A DNA stretch of 64,000 nucleotides from an uncultured Eubacteriales bacterium (GCA_900550165.1 URQY01000003.1:1-64000), one strand, 5' to 3'. Counted from the first letter of the stretch, positions 48,492-57,350 are shown. Notes: generated by a model not told the origin, from the sequence alone. A program made the numbers and translations.

Positions 48492-49067
48492 TTATTCGAG
48501 CTCATCGAGCGTCATGGAAAAGCTCTCCATACAGTGCTCCATAAAGTAGTCAAGCTCCGGCATTTTCATCTCATCGAGCGCGCGGCGCGTCTGCTCGGCA
48601 GCCTTTTTGAATTCTAGGTTACCTGCCTTGAGCTCCTCCACGCACTTGATGTAAGCCGACAGCTTGTCCGCCGCCTTGACGATGCGGTGCACCGTCTCGT
48701 CTTCGACCTTGATGATCGGCTCATAGTCCGCTCGCAGCGCTTCGGGCAGCATGGAGAGCAGCTTGTCGCCCGCCACGGCCTCGACCTTGCGGTAGGCGTC
48801 GCGGATCTCGGGGTTATAGTACTTGATGGGCGTCGGCATATCGCCGGTCAATATCTCGGTCGCGTCGTGGTAGAGCGCGGCGACCGCCACGGCGTTCGCG
48901 TCGGTCGGGATGCCATAAACGCGCGTGCGGATCAGCGCGAGCGCGTGCGCCAGCACCGCGACCATGTGGCTGTGCTCCTGAATGTTCTCCTCCTCGGTGT
49001 TGCGCATGAGCGCCCAGCGCTTCACGCAGCGCATCCGGGAGATATAGGCGTAAAAATGGTTCGCCAT
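48492..49067 (-). CDS. yfbR: YfbR-like HD-domain 5'-deoxynucleotidase
   Basis: A 191-residue HD-family phosphohydrolase that splits 5'-deoxyribonucleotides. The metal residues appear as QEHSHMVAVLAHALAL, ALYHDATEILTGDMPTPIKY (HD pair) and KAADKLSAYIKCVEE. ATG 49067 is 3 bp behind mtaB. Bases 48406-48491 after it hold an AT-rich gap and no clear terminator. A house-cleaning or pyrimidine-salvage role is usual. Confidence 0.9.
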   Translation of the reverse strand: MANHFYAYISRMRCVKRWALMRNTEEENIQEHSHMVAVLAHALALIRTRVYGIPTDANAVAVAALYHDATEILTGDMPTPIKYYNPEIRDAYRKVEAVAGDKLLSMLPEALRADYEPIIKVEDETVHRIVKAADKLSAYIKCVEELKAGNLEFKKAAEQTRRALDEMKMPELDYFMEHCMESFSMTLDELE

Positions 49068-49070
49068 CGT

Positions 49071-50357
49071 TCATTCCTCCACTTCGCCGCGAAGTCCGCC
49101 GCTTTCGACCGCCGTGATCTTCACGTTCTTTACTTCATTGTGCAATCCCTCGCGCGCAACGGAGACCTCCATATAGTTCGGCGCGTGGCCCGCGCTGCCG
49201 CCCTTGCGGTCGCGCTCGAAGAGCACCGGGAAGGTCCTGCCCACGCAGCGCTCTAAGTAGGCTTCGTGCATCTCCTTTGCGACCGCCGCGGCGCGCGCGG
49301 CGCGCTCCTCGCGCACGGGCATATCGACCTGCCGCATCTCCGCCGCCTTTGTGCCGGGGCGGATGGAGTAGGGGAAGACGTGCATATCGGCAAAGCCGAC
49401 GCGCGCGATGAAGGCAAGCGTCTCGGTGAACTCTTCCTCCGTCTCCTCGGGAAAGCCCGTGATGAGATCGGTCGTGATGGCGGGATCGTCAAAATACTGG
49501 CGCAGCAACTCGCAGGACTCCATAAAACGTGCCGTGTCGTATTTGCGGTTCATGCGCTTTAAGGTCGCGTCGCAGCCCGACTGCATCGAAAGGTGGAAGT
49601 GCGGGCAAAGATATGGGAGCTTCGCCGCCCGCTTGCAGAACTCCTCCGTGATCGTGCGCGGCTCGAGCGAGCCGAGGCGGATGCGCATCTCGCCGCCCTC
49701 GCGCGCGATGAGCTCCAAAAGGTCGATGAGCGAGGTGCCGTCCTTAAAGTCCGAGCCGTAGGACGAAATTTCGATGCCTGTGACCACGATCTCACGGTAG
49801 CCCTCTTCGCGCAGCGCACGCACCTGTTTTGCCGCCTCGTCCATCGGCAGCGAGCGCACGCGCCCGCGCGCATAGGGAATGAGACAGTAGGTGCAGAAAT
49901 TCACGCACCCGTCCTCGACCTTGAGCATCGCGCGCGTGCGATTCACCATGCCGCCTGCGGGCAGCACCTCGAAGTCGCGCCGCTCCCACACGTCGTCCAC
50001 GTCGACGATGGGCGTTTTCTCCCGCGCCGCGCGCTCTAAAAGGTCGATAAAATGCGCGCGGTCATTCGTGCCGGCGATGACGTCGAGCCCAAGCTTTTTC
50101 ACGTCCTCGGGATGCGTCTGGGCATAGCAGCCGCAGGCGGCGATGACCGCGCTCGGATTGCGGCGCTGCGCCTGACGGAGCATCTGGCGCGACTTTTTGT
50201 CGCTCACCGCCGTGACTGAGCAGGTGTTGACAACGTAGGCATCCGCCGTCTGCTCAAAGTCCGCCAGCTCGTGCCCGCGGTGCAGAAGCTCCTGCTCGAG
50301 CGCCTGCGTTTCATATTGATTCACCTTGCACCCGAGGGTGCAGATCGCAACTTTCAT
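49071..50357 (-). CDS. mtaB: MtaB, t6A37 methylthiotransferase
   Basis: Radical-SAM enzyme that converts t6A37 to ms2t6A37, 428 residues. The N-terminal UPF0004 domain has cysteines in CTLGCKVNQYETQA, NTCSVTAVSDKKSRQ and ACGCYAQTHPE; the radical-SAM cluster is CVNFCTYCLIPYARGRVRS; and a C-terminal TRAM domain begins near LERCVGRTFPVLFERD. I choose ATG 50357. It overlaps nothing and is 3 bp before yfbR. It acts after TsaD. Confidence 0.93.
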   Translation of the reverse strand: MKVAICTLGCKVNQYETQALEQELLHRGHELADFEQTADAYVVNTCSVTAVSDKKSRQMLRQAQRRNPSAVIAACGCYAQTHPEDVKKLGLDVIAGTNDRAHFIDLLERAAREKTPIVDVDDVWERRDFEVLPAGGMVNRTRAMLKVEDGCVNFCTYCLIPYARGRVRSLPMDEAAKQVRALREEGYREIVVTGIEISSYGSDFKDGTSLIDLLELIAREGGEMRIRLGSLEPRTITEEFCKRAAKLPYLCPHFHLSMQSGCDATLKRMNRKYDTARFMESCELLRQYFDDPAITTDLITGFPEETEEEFTETLAFIARVGFADMHVFPYSIRPGTKAAEMRQVDMPVREERAARAAAVAKEMHEAYLERCVGRTFPVLFERDRKGGSAGHAPNYMEVSVAREGLHNEVKNVKITAVESGGLRGEVEE

Positions 50358-50439
50358 GTATGTTTGTATCCTTTTCCGCGATTTAGGCGATAACACACCG
50401 CTTTTTCTGCGTTTCCCGACGTAAAGCGGTCCGCCGCCC

Positions 50440-50467
50440 TTGCTTTTTTATTTTTATATTGTATAAT
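50440..50467 (+). promoter_or_regulatory. Promoter of the cysteine desulfurase gene
   Basis: TTGCTT (50440-50445), 16 bases, TATAAT (50462-50467), about 43 bases before the start codon. Confidence 0.8.
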
Positions 50468-50510
50468 CATTTGAGCATTCTGACAAGTCCAAAGAAAGGA
50501 TTTCCCCGAT

Positions 50511-51644
50511 ATGATCTATCTCGATCACGCGGCCACCACTCCCGTTCCCGAGGAAGTGGCAAAGGCCGTTTACGATACGCTGGTTTCTGGCTGGGGCAAC
50601 CCCAGCTCGCAATACCCCATCGGAAAGAGTGCGCGCGATGCCGTCGCCGCGGCGCGCGAAACCATCGCCGCCGCCCTCGGCTGCAAGGCAGAGCAGCTCG
50701 TCTTCACCTCCTGCGGCTCAGAGAGCGACAACTGGGCCATCCGGCTCGCCCTGCACCAGAACCGTCACGTCGGCAAGCACATCATCACGACCGCCGTGGA
50801 GCACAGTGCCATCCTTGAGACCTGCAAGGCGCTCGAGCAGGAGGGCTATTCCGTCACCTACCTAAAGCCCGACAAAAACGGCGATATTGCCGTCTCTCAG
50901 GTTGAAAACGCGCTGCGTGAGGACACCGCGCTCGTCACGATGATGCTCGTCAACAACGAAACGGGCTGCATCTTCCCCATTGCCGAGGTCGCGCGGCTTT
51001 TGAAGGAGAAAAAGTCCCGCGCGCTGCTGCACACCGACGCGGTGCAGGCCTTTTTGAAGCTCCCGTTCCGCGCGGATACACTGGGTGCCGACCTCATCTC
51101 CGTCAGTGGGCATAAGCTCGGCGCGCCCAAGGGCATCGGCGGACTGTATTTGGGCGAGCGTATCCGCGCGCCGATGCCGCTGATCTTCGGCGGCGGGCAG
51201 GAGCGCGGCCTGCGCTCCGGCACCGAGGCCACGGGGCAGATCGCAGGCTTTGCCAAAGCGGTCGCGCTGCGCGTCGATCACCTGGAGGAAAAACTCGCCC
51301 ACATCGCCGCCATCAAGTCCTATGCCGAGGAAAAGCTGCTCGCGCTCGACGGCGTCGTCCGTATCGGCGACGGGAAAGCGCCGCACATTCTCTCGATCTC
51401 GCTTGTCGGCTACCCGTCGGCGAACGTCGTCACGGAGCTCGGCGCGCAGGGCATCTGCATCTCGGCAGGCTCGGCGTGCCACCGCGGGCAGCTCAGCCAC
51501 GTCTACCGCGCGATGGGGCTCGACAAAAAGACTGCCGCGGGCGTGCTGCGCGTCAGCTTCGGCCCCGAGACGACGGCAGAAGACATCGACGCGCTCGTCT
51601 CCGCGCTCAAAGCGCACCGCGATACGCGCTTCCCCATGCTGTAA
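50511..51644 (+). CDS. NifS/IscS-type cysteine desulfurase
   Basis: A 377-residue PLP enzyme that moves sulfur from cysteine. YLDHAATTPVPEEVAKAVYD starts it, PLP-binding sites are ITTAVEHSAILETC, HTDAVQAFLKLPF and SVSGHKLGAPKGIGG (Lys Schiff base), and the catalytic loop Cys is in SAGSACHRGQLSHVYRAMG. It is the clostridial form often paired with ThiI; here a MATE gene follows after 20 bp. A second, different desulfurase lies in the selenium locus (59821-60954). Confidence 0.92.
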   Translation: MIYLDHAATTPVPEEVAKAVYDTLVSGWGNPSSQYPIGKSARDAVAAARETIAAALGCKAEQLVFTSCGSESDNWAIRLALHQNRHVGKHIITTAVEHSAILETCKALEQEGYSVTYLKPDKNGDIAVSQVENALREDTALVTMMLVNNETGCIFPIAEVARLLKEKKSRALLHTDAVQAFLKLPFRADTLGADLISVSGHKLGAPKGIGGLYLGERIRAPMPLIFGGGQERGLRSGTEATGQIAGFAKAVALRVDHLEEKLAHIAAIKSYAEEKLLALDGVVRIGDGKAPHILSISLVGYPSANVVTELGAQGICISAGSACHRGQLSHVYRAMGLDKKTAAGVLRVSFGPETTAEDIDALVSALKAHRDTRFPML

Positions 51645-51664
51645 TTTCAACATCCGAGGTTTTT

Positions 51665-53047
51665 ATGTTCTCCTATCTTCATCAGCCCAAGGGCTTTTAC
51701 AAACGATTATTTCTGCTGGCGCTGCCGGTCATTTTGCAGAATCTGATCACCACGTCTCTCGGCTTTCTCGATACGTTCATGGTGGGTCTTCTCGGCAGCG
51801 ACCAGATGTCCGCCGTCACGGTGGCAAACGTGCCGGTGTTCATCATCCAGCTCATCGTCTTCGGCCTGCAAAGCGGATCGAGCGTGCTCATCAGCCAATA
51901 CTGGGGCCGCGGCGACCGCGAGAGCATCAACCGCGTCATGGGGATCGGCTTTATGATCGCAGGCGGGGTCAGCGTGCTGTTTGCGGTCATCCTGTGCGCG
52001 TTCCCCGCACAGGTGCTCTACCTCATCACCGATAACCTGACGCTCGTAGAGCTGGCCGAGCCGTACCTTCGCATCGTCGGCTTCTCCTACATTTTCAATT
52101 CACTCTCGTCCATCTACATCGGGATGCAGCGCAGCATCGAAAATCCGCGCTTCGGCATGATCGTCTTCGCCATCTCGATGCTCTGCAACACGCTTGGCAA
52201 CTATGTGCTGATCTTCGGCAAGCTCGGCCTGCCCGCACTCGGCATCACGGGCGCGGCGGTGGCGACGCTTCTCTCCCGCGTGGTGGAATTTGTCATTGCC
52301 TTCTCCTACGCCTTCCGCTGCCGCACGATGCCGCTCATCAAGCACGCCATTCTCCGCCCCGGCATGGATATGCTGCGCAAATTCCTGCGCTACAGCGCGC
52401 CGGTGCTCATCAACGAGACGCTCTGGGGCACAGGCTTTTCGATGATCACGGTCATCATGGGCCACATGGCCGGAAGCTCCGACCTCATCGCCGCCTACAC
52501 GCTTGCCGGCAATATCGACAAGCTCATGACGTCCGGCGTCTTCGGCATCGCGGCGGCAGTGTCCGTCATCGTCGGCAAGGAGATCGGCACGGGCAACCTG
52601 AAGGGCGTTTACAACATCGGCAGGGCGCTCTGCTTTACGGCGTTCGTGTTCGGTCTTGCGCTCGGCGTGCTCGAATATACGATGTTCGTCACGCTGATGC
52701 GGCCGTTCGTCATGCCGCTGTTCTCCCTCTCGGCGGTTGCCGAGCAGCTTTGCAGTGTAATGCTCATCTGCTACGCCTGCGCCATCCCGCTGCACAGCTT
52801 CTCGACCACGATGGTCGTGGGTGTGCTGCGCGGCGGCGGCGATGTGAACGCCTCGCTTTTCATCGACAATTTTCCCCTCTGGTGCGGCACACTGCCGATC
52901 ATGTGCCTTCTGGGGCTTGTGCTCAAGGTACCGAACGAGGTCTTCTGCCTCTGCCTGATGATCGAATACCTCATCAAGTCGCCCATCGGTCTCTGGCGCC
53001 TGCGCTCCGGCAAGTGGATCCACGATATCACCCGCATCGACGACTGA
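51665..53047 (+). CDS. MATE family efflux transporter
   Basis: A 460-residue, 12-helix multidrug and toxin extrusion pump (LALPVILQNLITTSLGFLDT with FMVGLLG; SGSSVLISQYWGRGDRESIN; CNTLGNYVLIFGKLGLPALG). Na+ or H+ antiport is expected but substrate is unknown. ATG 51665 is chosen with GAGG upstream; the reading from 51476 overlaps the desulfurase gene in another frame. Confidence 0.9.
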   Translation: MFSYLHQPKGFYKRLFLLALPVILQNLITTSLGFLDTFMVGLLGSDQMSAVTVANVPVFIIQLIVFGLQSGSSVLISQYWGRGDRESINRVMGIGFMIAGGVSVLFAVILCAFPAQVLYLITDNLTLVELAEPYLRIVGFSYIFNSLSSIYIGMQRSIENPRFGMIVFAISMLCNTLGNYVLIFGKLGLPALGITGAAVATLLSRVVEFVIAFSYAFRCRTMPLIKHAILRPGMDMLRKFLRYSAPVLINETLWGTGFSMITVIMGHMAGSSDLIAAYTLAGNIDKLMTSGVFGIAAAVSVIVGKEIGTGNLKGVYNIGRALCFTAFVFGLALGVLEYTMFVTLMRPFVMPLFSLSAVAEQLCSVMLICYACAIPLHSFSTTMVVGVLRGGGDVNASLFIDNFPLWCGTLPIMCLLGLVLKVPNEVFCLCLMIEYLIKSPIGLWRLRSGKWIHDITRIDD

Positions 53048-53053
53048 CAAAGA

Positions 53054-53094
53054 ATATCCCCGAAAAGCCGACCGACTTTTCGGGGATATGTTTT
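53054..53094 (+). terminator. Bidirectional terminator after the MATE gene
   Basis: ATATCCCCGAAAAG and CTTTTCGGGGATAT form the stem; T runs occur on the plus side. Confidence 0.88.
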
Positions 53095-53095
53095 C

Positions 53096-54061
53096 TTATT
53101 CCGGTTTCACCGCGCGCTCCCGCCGCATTTCGCGCAGGACCGGCACGCTGACGCACAGCGACGCCGCCACGAAAAACGCGATGCCGATCATGCGATTCAC
53201 ACTGATGTGCTCATGGTACACAATGACCGCCAGCGCCGTCGCCAGGATCGGCTTGATGAGATAAACGAACGACGCCTCCGTTGCGGAGGTATACTCCGTG
53301 ATCTTTGCCGTGAGCAGAAATCCGATGGCCGCGCAGCCGATGCCGACATGACACAGCAGCAGCGCCGATCTGAGCGTAAAGCCCGCGAAAAACGGAATGC
53401 CCGCAAAAATATTCAGCCCAAGGCCGCGGTAGAGCGCGCCGATCGCCGGAAGCTCGCCGAGCAGCAGCAAAAGCAGGAGCTCCAGCCCGCCGGAAAGCAT
53501 ATTAAAGGTCGTGATCACGAGCGCGCCCAGCCGCGGCAGGCGCAGCTTGCACAGCGTGCCGTAGGTGGCAAAGAGCAGTGTCGCGGTGATGATCTCTAAA
53601 AAGCCGCGCAGACTGATCTCGAGCTTTGCGGGATTCAGGATGAACAAAATGCCGACGAGTTCCACGCCGATGGCCAGCAGATGATTCCTTTTGAGCGGCT
53701 CATGCAGGATGAAGTGCGCCAGCGCCACCGCAAACACGGGGTTGCCCGAATAGATGATCGACGTGGCAGAGGCGTCCATGTGCAGCACTGCCATCTGCAA
53801 AAGCGACATATGCAGCGTCACCGTCAGAAAGCCAAGCAGCGCAAAGTAGCCCCAGTCCGCCTTTGTGAGCCGGATATCACGCTTTTTGAGCTCCCTGAGA
53901 GCAAACGGCAGCAGCGCCGCAGCGCCGAGCAGCACGCGCTCCACCGTCACCTGCATGGGTGCGAACGCGCCGCCGAGCGCCTTGAGCGCGACCTCCGTGG
54001 TCGAATAGAGCATCGCGGCCAGCAGGATGTAGAGATAGCCCCGTTTCCGTTCTGTTTTCAT
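53096..54061 (-). CDS. EamA/DMT family transporter
   Basis: A 321-residue carrier with ten helices in two EamA repeats (first about 8-140, second about 155-305). GYLYILLAAMLYSTTEVALK starts it; ASATSIIYSGNPVFAVALAH and TEASFVYLIKPILATALAVI are the matching repeat ends. Drug or metabolite export is usual; no substrate can be read. ATG 54061 follows GGGAGG; the upstream extension is not supported. Confidence 0.87.
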   Translation of the reverse strand: MKTERKRGYLYILLAAMLYSTTEVALKALGGAFAPMQVTVERVLLGAAALLPFALRELKKRDIRLTKADWGYFALLGFLTVTLHMSLLQMAVLHMDASATSIIYSGNPVFAVALAHFILHEPLKRNHLLAIGVELVGILFILNPAKLEISLRGFLEIITATLLFATYGTLCKLRLPRLGALVITTFNMLSGGLELLLLLLLGELPAIGALYRGLGLNIFAGIPFFAGFTLRSALLLCHVGIGCAAIGFLLTAKITEYTSATEASFVYLIKPILATALAVIVYHEHISVNRMIGIAFFVAASLCVSVPVLREMRRERAVKPE

Positions 54062-54151
54062 CTTCTTCCTCCCGCGCCCGCCTTCGGCGGTCGCAGCATC
54101 ATTGTATGCCCAGGTGCACGGAAACGCAACCAAAACTCCGCCTTTTCGCCA

Positions 54152-54185
54152 AAAAATGCCGCTCTGCAAAGCAGAGCGGCATTTT
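54152..54185 (-). terminator. Terminator after the dicarboxylate symporter gene
   Basis: ATGCCGCTCTGC and GCAGAGCGGCAT form a perfect stem around AAA, followed on the minus strand by TTTTTT. Confidence 0.93.
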
Positions 54186-54203
54186 GACGATGCAGCGGGA
54201 AAA

Positions 54204-55439
54204 TTACTTGGCAGTCTGCGCGGCCTTCTCGCTCTCCCATTTGCTCACGCACAGCGCGCAGGAGATATCGCCTGTGATGTTCAGGCAGGTACGGCCCATG
54301 TCGAAGAGACGGTCGATGCCGTAGATGATCATGATCATGTCGACGGGGATGTTCATCGCTTCGAGCACCATGGCGAGCATGATCATGCCGGCGCCCGGCG
54401 TACCGGCGGTGCCGATGGAGGCAAGCGTCGCGGTGACGACGATCGTGACCATCTGGCCAAGGGTCAGCGTCATGCCGCAGCAGGTGGCAAGGAAGATCGT
54501 GGCAACGCACTGGTAGATGGCGGTACCGTCCATGTTGATCGTCGCGCCGAGGGGGATGACGAAGGAGGACACGTCGTTCTCCGCGCCCAGCTCATCCGCG
54601 CACTCCTTGCTCAGGGGGATGGTGGCGGCGGAGGAGGTGGAGGTGAAGGCGAAGATCATCGCGGGAGAGGCCTTCTTGAAGAAGCGGAAGGGGCTGATGC
54701 CCGCAAATGCCTTGGCAGAGAAGGAATAGCAGAGGATCGCGTGGACGATGTAGCCGAGGTAGGCGCAGCCGAGCACCACCGCAAGAGAGCCGAGGATCTC
54801 AGGGCCCTGCGTGGCGACGACCCAGGTCATCATCGTAAATACGCCGATGGGACTCAGCGAGATGACGAACGCCATCACGCGCTCAATGACCGCATAGAGT
54901 GAGGAGACCATGTCCTTGGCAAGCTTGCCCTTCTCGCCCGCGGCAAGGATGCCTCCGCCGAACATCAGCGCGATGACGATGACCTGCAGCATATTGGCTT
55001 CCGTGAAGGACTTCCACATATTGCTCGGGAAGATGGCGACCAGGGTATCCATGAAGTTGGCGCTGGTGGCCTTATCCCAGACCGCGCCCTCTTCCAGCGC
55101 GAGCGTGGGGAACCAGCCGGCGTTGTTGAAGATGTTCGCAAAGAGAAGGCCGATGACGCAGGCCGCGGCCGTGGTGATGAGGAAGTAGGCGACCGTCTTC
55201 CAGCCGACGGAGCCGACCTTCTTCATATCGCCCATTGAGATGATACCGTCGATCATCGACAGCAGCACGACGGGCACGACGATGAACTTCAGGAGGTTGA
55301 CGAAGATCGTGCCGAAGGGCTTTAAGTAGTTGGTGGTGAACTCGGGCTTACCGATAAAATAGAAGATAAGGCCGGCCGCAATACCAAGGGTGAGCGCAAT
55401 AACGATCTGCACCGGCAGGCTGAGTTTTTTCTTTTCCAT
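54204..55439 (-). CDS. Dicarboxylate/amino acid:cation symporter (DAACS family)
   Basis: A 411-residue GltP/DctA-like carrier. The serine-rich re-entrant loop FAFTSTSSAATIPLSKECAD and the substrate site ATINMDGTAIYQCVATIF are clear, and IGTAGTPGAGMIMLAMVLEA and IIYGIDRLFDMGRTCLNITG, D-x-x-x-D/N included, complete the core. Glutamate, aspartate or C4-dicarboxylate with Na+ or H+ is likely. ATG 55439 or GTG 55448 can start it; the ribosome site is poor for both. A good promoter is at 55505-55533. Confidence 0.9.
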   Translation of the reverse strand: MEKKKLSLPVQIVIALTLGIAAGLIFYFIGKPEFTTNYLKPFGTIFVNLLKFIVVPVVLLSMIDGIISMGDMKKVGSVGWKTVAYFLITTAAACVIGLLFANIFNNAGWFPTLALEEGAVWDKATSANFMDTLVAIFPSNMWKSFTEANMLQVIVIALMFGGGILAAGEKGKLAKDMVSSLYAVIERVMAFVISLSPIGVFTMMTWVVATQGPEILGSLAVVLGCAYLGYIVHAILCYSFSAKAFAGISPFRFFKKASPAMIFAFTSTSSAATIPLSKECADELGAENDVSSFVIPLGATINMDGTAIYQCVATIFLATCCGMTLTLGQMVTIVVTATLASIGTAGTPGAGMIMLAMVLEAMNIPVDMIMIIYGIDRLFDMGRTCLNITGDISCALCVSKWESEKAAQTAK

Positions 55440-55504
55440 ACTCCACACACACTTTCTAAATCAAGATTCCCCATTTATAGACAATATCAATAGGGGTTGT
55501 GCTT

Positions 55505-55533
55505 ATTGTACTGCATCTTATTTCATTTGGCAA
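55505..55533 (-). promoter_or_regulatory. Promoter of the dicarboxylate symporter gene
   Basis: On the minus strand TTGCCA (55528-55533), 17 bases, TACAAT (55505-55510). Confidence 0.8.
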
Positions 55534-55586
55534 GGGGTTTTTGCAGGATATGCTGCGTTTTCTCGCCCGCAAATTGCGACAAAAAA

Positions 55587-55600
55587 GAAGGATATCCTTC
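55587..55600. repeat. Perfect 14-base palindrome between divergent promoters
   Basis: GAAGGATATCCTTC lies between the symporter promoter and the uraA leader promoter, 25 bases before the latter's -35. It could be an operator; nothing else supports that. Confidence 0.5.
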
Positions 55601-55624
55601 ACTTTTCTTGTGCAATATCCCACC

Positions 55625-55653
55625 TTGCAATTTTCCCTGCTTTCAGGTATTCT
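55625..55653 (+). promoter_or_regulatory. Promoter of the uraA leader transcript
   Basis: TTGCAA (55625-55630), 17 bases, TATTCT (55648-55653); transcription should begin near 55660, about 30 bases before the leader ATG. Confidence 0.75.
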
Positions 55654-55690
55654 TTTTCAGACGAAAACAAACGAACAGGAGGAACGACTC

Positions 55691-55780
55691 ATGATGCTCT
55701 GCACTGCGCCGAAAAAGAAAAACACCTCCCTCGGTATCGTTGTTTCCGTTTTTATTGATATTGTTTCTATTGACCGGTAA
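55691..55780 (+). CDS. uraA leader peptide (29 codons)
   Basis: A short ORF with an excellent ribosome site (AGGAGG seven bases upstream). The peptide begins MMLCTAPKKKNTSLG. Codons 17-27 are GTT GTT TCC GTT TTT ATT and so on: 21 of 33 bases are T and ten of eleven codons end in T, the opposite of the surrounding genes. The TAA stop is the end of the first arm of an intrinsic terminator. This is the layout of pyrBI-type attenuators, where ribosome position relative to polymerase pausing in a U-rich tract decides termination. The peptide itself probably has no function. Confidence 0.75.
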   Translation: MMLCTAPKKKNTSLGIVVSVFIDIVSIDR

Positions 55781-55800
55781 TTTTTACCGGTCTTATTTTT
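55772..55800 (+). terminator. Attenuator terminator before uraA
   Basis: GACCGGTAA (55772-55780) pairs perfectly with TTACCGGTC (55784-55792) around TTT and is followed by TTATTTTTT. The leader stop codon is within the first arm, so a ribosome that finishes the leader would block the hairpin. Confidence 0.85.
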
Positions 55801-55873
55801 TGTCCGCGCGGGGCACAAATGTGTTTATTCAAATGAGAATAAAAATATGAAGAAAGCAAAGAGGGAAAATCAC

Positions 55874-57250
55874 ATGAAGAAAGAACTCGGACACGAAGCC
55901 ATCTACGACGCCCGACAGTTGGGCACCCCCAGGATGCTGGTGCTGGGACTTCAGCATATGTTCGCCATGTTCGGCGCAACGGTGCTCGTCCCCATTCTGG
56001 TGCAGGGCTACGGCCTGCCGCTCTCCATCCAGACGACGCTGCTGTTCGCGGGCTTAGGCACGCTGCTGTTCCACGTCTGCACCAAGTTTAAGGTCCCCGC
56101 GTTCCTCGGCTCCTCGTTCGCCTACCTCGGCGGCTTCTCCACGGTCGCATCGCTCCCCGCTTATGAGGGCATGGATCCTGAGCTCAAGCTCGCCTACGCG
56201 CTCGGCGGCATCGTGATCGCAGGCCTCCTCTACCTCGTGCTGGCGCTGCTCTTCAAGCTCCTCGGCGCGAAGAAGGTCATGCGTTACTTCCCGCCCATCG
56301 TCACCGGCCCCATGATCATCATGATCGGCCTGAACCTCGCCGGCACCGCCATCACCAACGCCCAGACCTGCTGGTGGCTCGCGCTCGTCGCCATGGCGAT
56401 CATCGTGGTTGCCAACATCTGGGGCAAGGGCATGGTCAAGATCATTCCGATCCTGCTGGGTGTGGTGGGCAGCTACATTGTGGCGGTGATCGCCACTCTC
56501 TGCGGCGCCCAGCTGCCGGATGCCAGCGGCGTCATGCAGCCCCTTGTCAACTTCGTCTCTGTGGGTGAGGCCCACCTCATTGGCCTCCAGAAGTTCGTCA
56601 TCGCAAAGTTCGACGTCTCCGCCATCCTCGTCATGGCGCCCATCGCCATCGCCGCCATGATGGAGCACATCGGCGATATCTCCGCCATCTCCTCCACCAC
56701 CGGCAAGAACTTCATCGAAGACCCGGGCCTGCACCGCACGCTCGTCGGCGACGGTCTCGCCACCGCGTTCGCCGGTATGTTCGGCGGCCCTGCCAACACC
56801 ACCTATGGTGAGAACACCGGCGTGCTCGCCCTCTCCAAGGTCTACGATCCCCGCGTCGTCCGCCTCGCCGCGCTCTACGCCATCATCCTGAGCTTCTCCC
56901 CCAAGTTTGACGCGCTCGTCAACTCCATCCCCGCGGCCATCGTCGGCGGCGTCAGCTTCATCCTCTACGGTATGATCTCCGCGGTCGGCGTGCGCAACAT
57001 CGTGGAAAATCAGGTCGACCTCACCAAGTCCCGCAACCTCATCATCGCGGCGGTCATGTTCGTCAGCGGCCTCGGCTTCAGCTCGGTCGGCGGCATCACC
57101 TTCACCGTCGGCGGCGCGGCTGTCACGCTCTCCGGCCTTGCCATCGCGGCCCTCTGCGGCGTCATTCTGAACGCCATCCTGCCCGGCAACGACTATGTCT
57201 TCGGCGTCAGCGTCGAGGGCGACAAGTCCGCCGACCTCGGCAGCTACTAA
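55874..57250 (+). CDS. uraA: Uracil permease (NCS2 family)
   Basis: A 458-residue NCS2 carrier that brings in uracil with H+. The region FGGPANTTYGENTGVLALSK is the UraA form of the NAT signature (GGPxNTTYGENxG), and FGATVLVPILVQGYGLPLSI, IAAMMEHIGDISAISSTTGK and GGVSFILYGMISAVGVRNIV are further family blocks. About 14 helices are expected. I prefer ATG 55874, which has an AGAGGG site; the ATG at 55847 has none. It is controlled by a leader-peptide attenuator upstream and ends in a strong terminator. Confidence 0.93.
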   Translation: MKKELGHEAIYDARQLGTPRMLVLGLQHMFAMFGATVLVPILVQGYGLPLSIQTTLLFAGLGTLLFHVCTKFKVPAFLGSSFAYLGGFSTVASLPAYEGMDPELKLAYALGGIVIAGLLYLVLALLFKLLGAKKVMRYFPPIVTGPMIIMIGLNLAGTAITNAQTCWWLALVAMAIIVVANIWGKGMVKIIPILLGVVGSYIVAVIATLCGAQLPDASGVMQPLVNFVSVGEAHLIGLQKFVIAKFDVSAILVMAPIAIAAMMEHIGDISAISSTTGKNFIEDPGLHRTLVGDGLATAFAGMFGGPANTTYGENTGVLALSKVYDPRVVRLAALYAIILSFSPKFDALVNSIPAAIVGGVSFILYGMISAVGVRNIVENQVDLTKSRNLIIAAVMFVSGLGFSSVGGITFTVGGAAVTLSGLAIAALCGVILNAILPGNDYVFGVSVEGDKSADLGSY

Positions 57251-57268
57251 GAATCGACCTAACACAGC

Positions 57269-57302
57269 AAAAAGGAAGCGGCACGCGCCGCTTCCTTTTT
57301 TT
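57269..57302 (+). terminator. Terminator after uraA
   Basis: AAAAAGGAAGCGGC and GCCGCTTCCTTTTT form the stem with a 4-base loop, and T residues follow. Confidence 0.93.
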
Positions 57303-57350
57303 CTCTTCCCGTGCTATACTTTTTCAAACGATCAACAGGAGGGTTCTTTC

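Noticed and set aside
51476..53047. 523-codon reading of the MATE gene
   Set aside because: Its first 63 codons overlap the desulfurase gene in another frame; ATG 51665 has a ribosome site.
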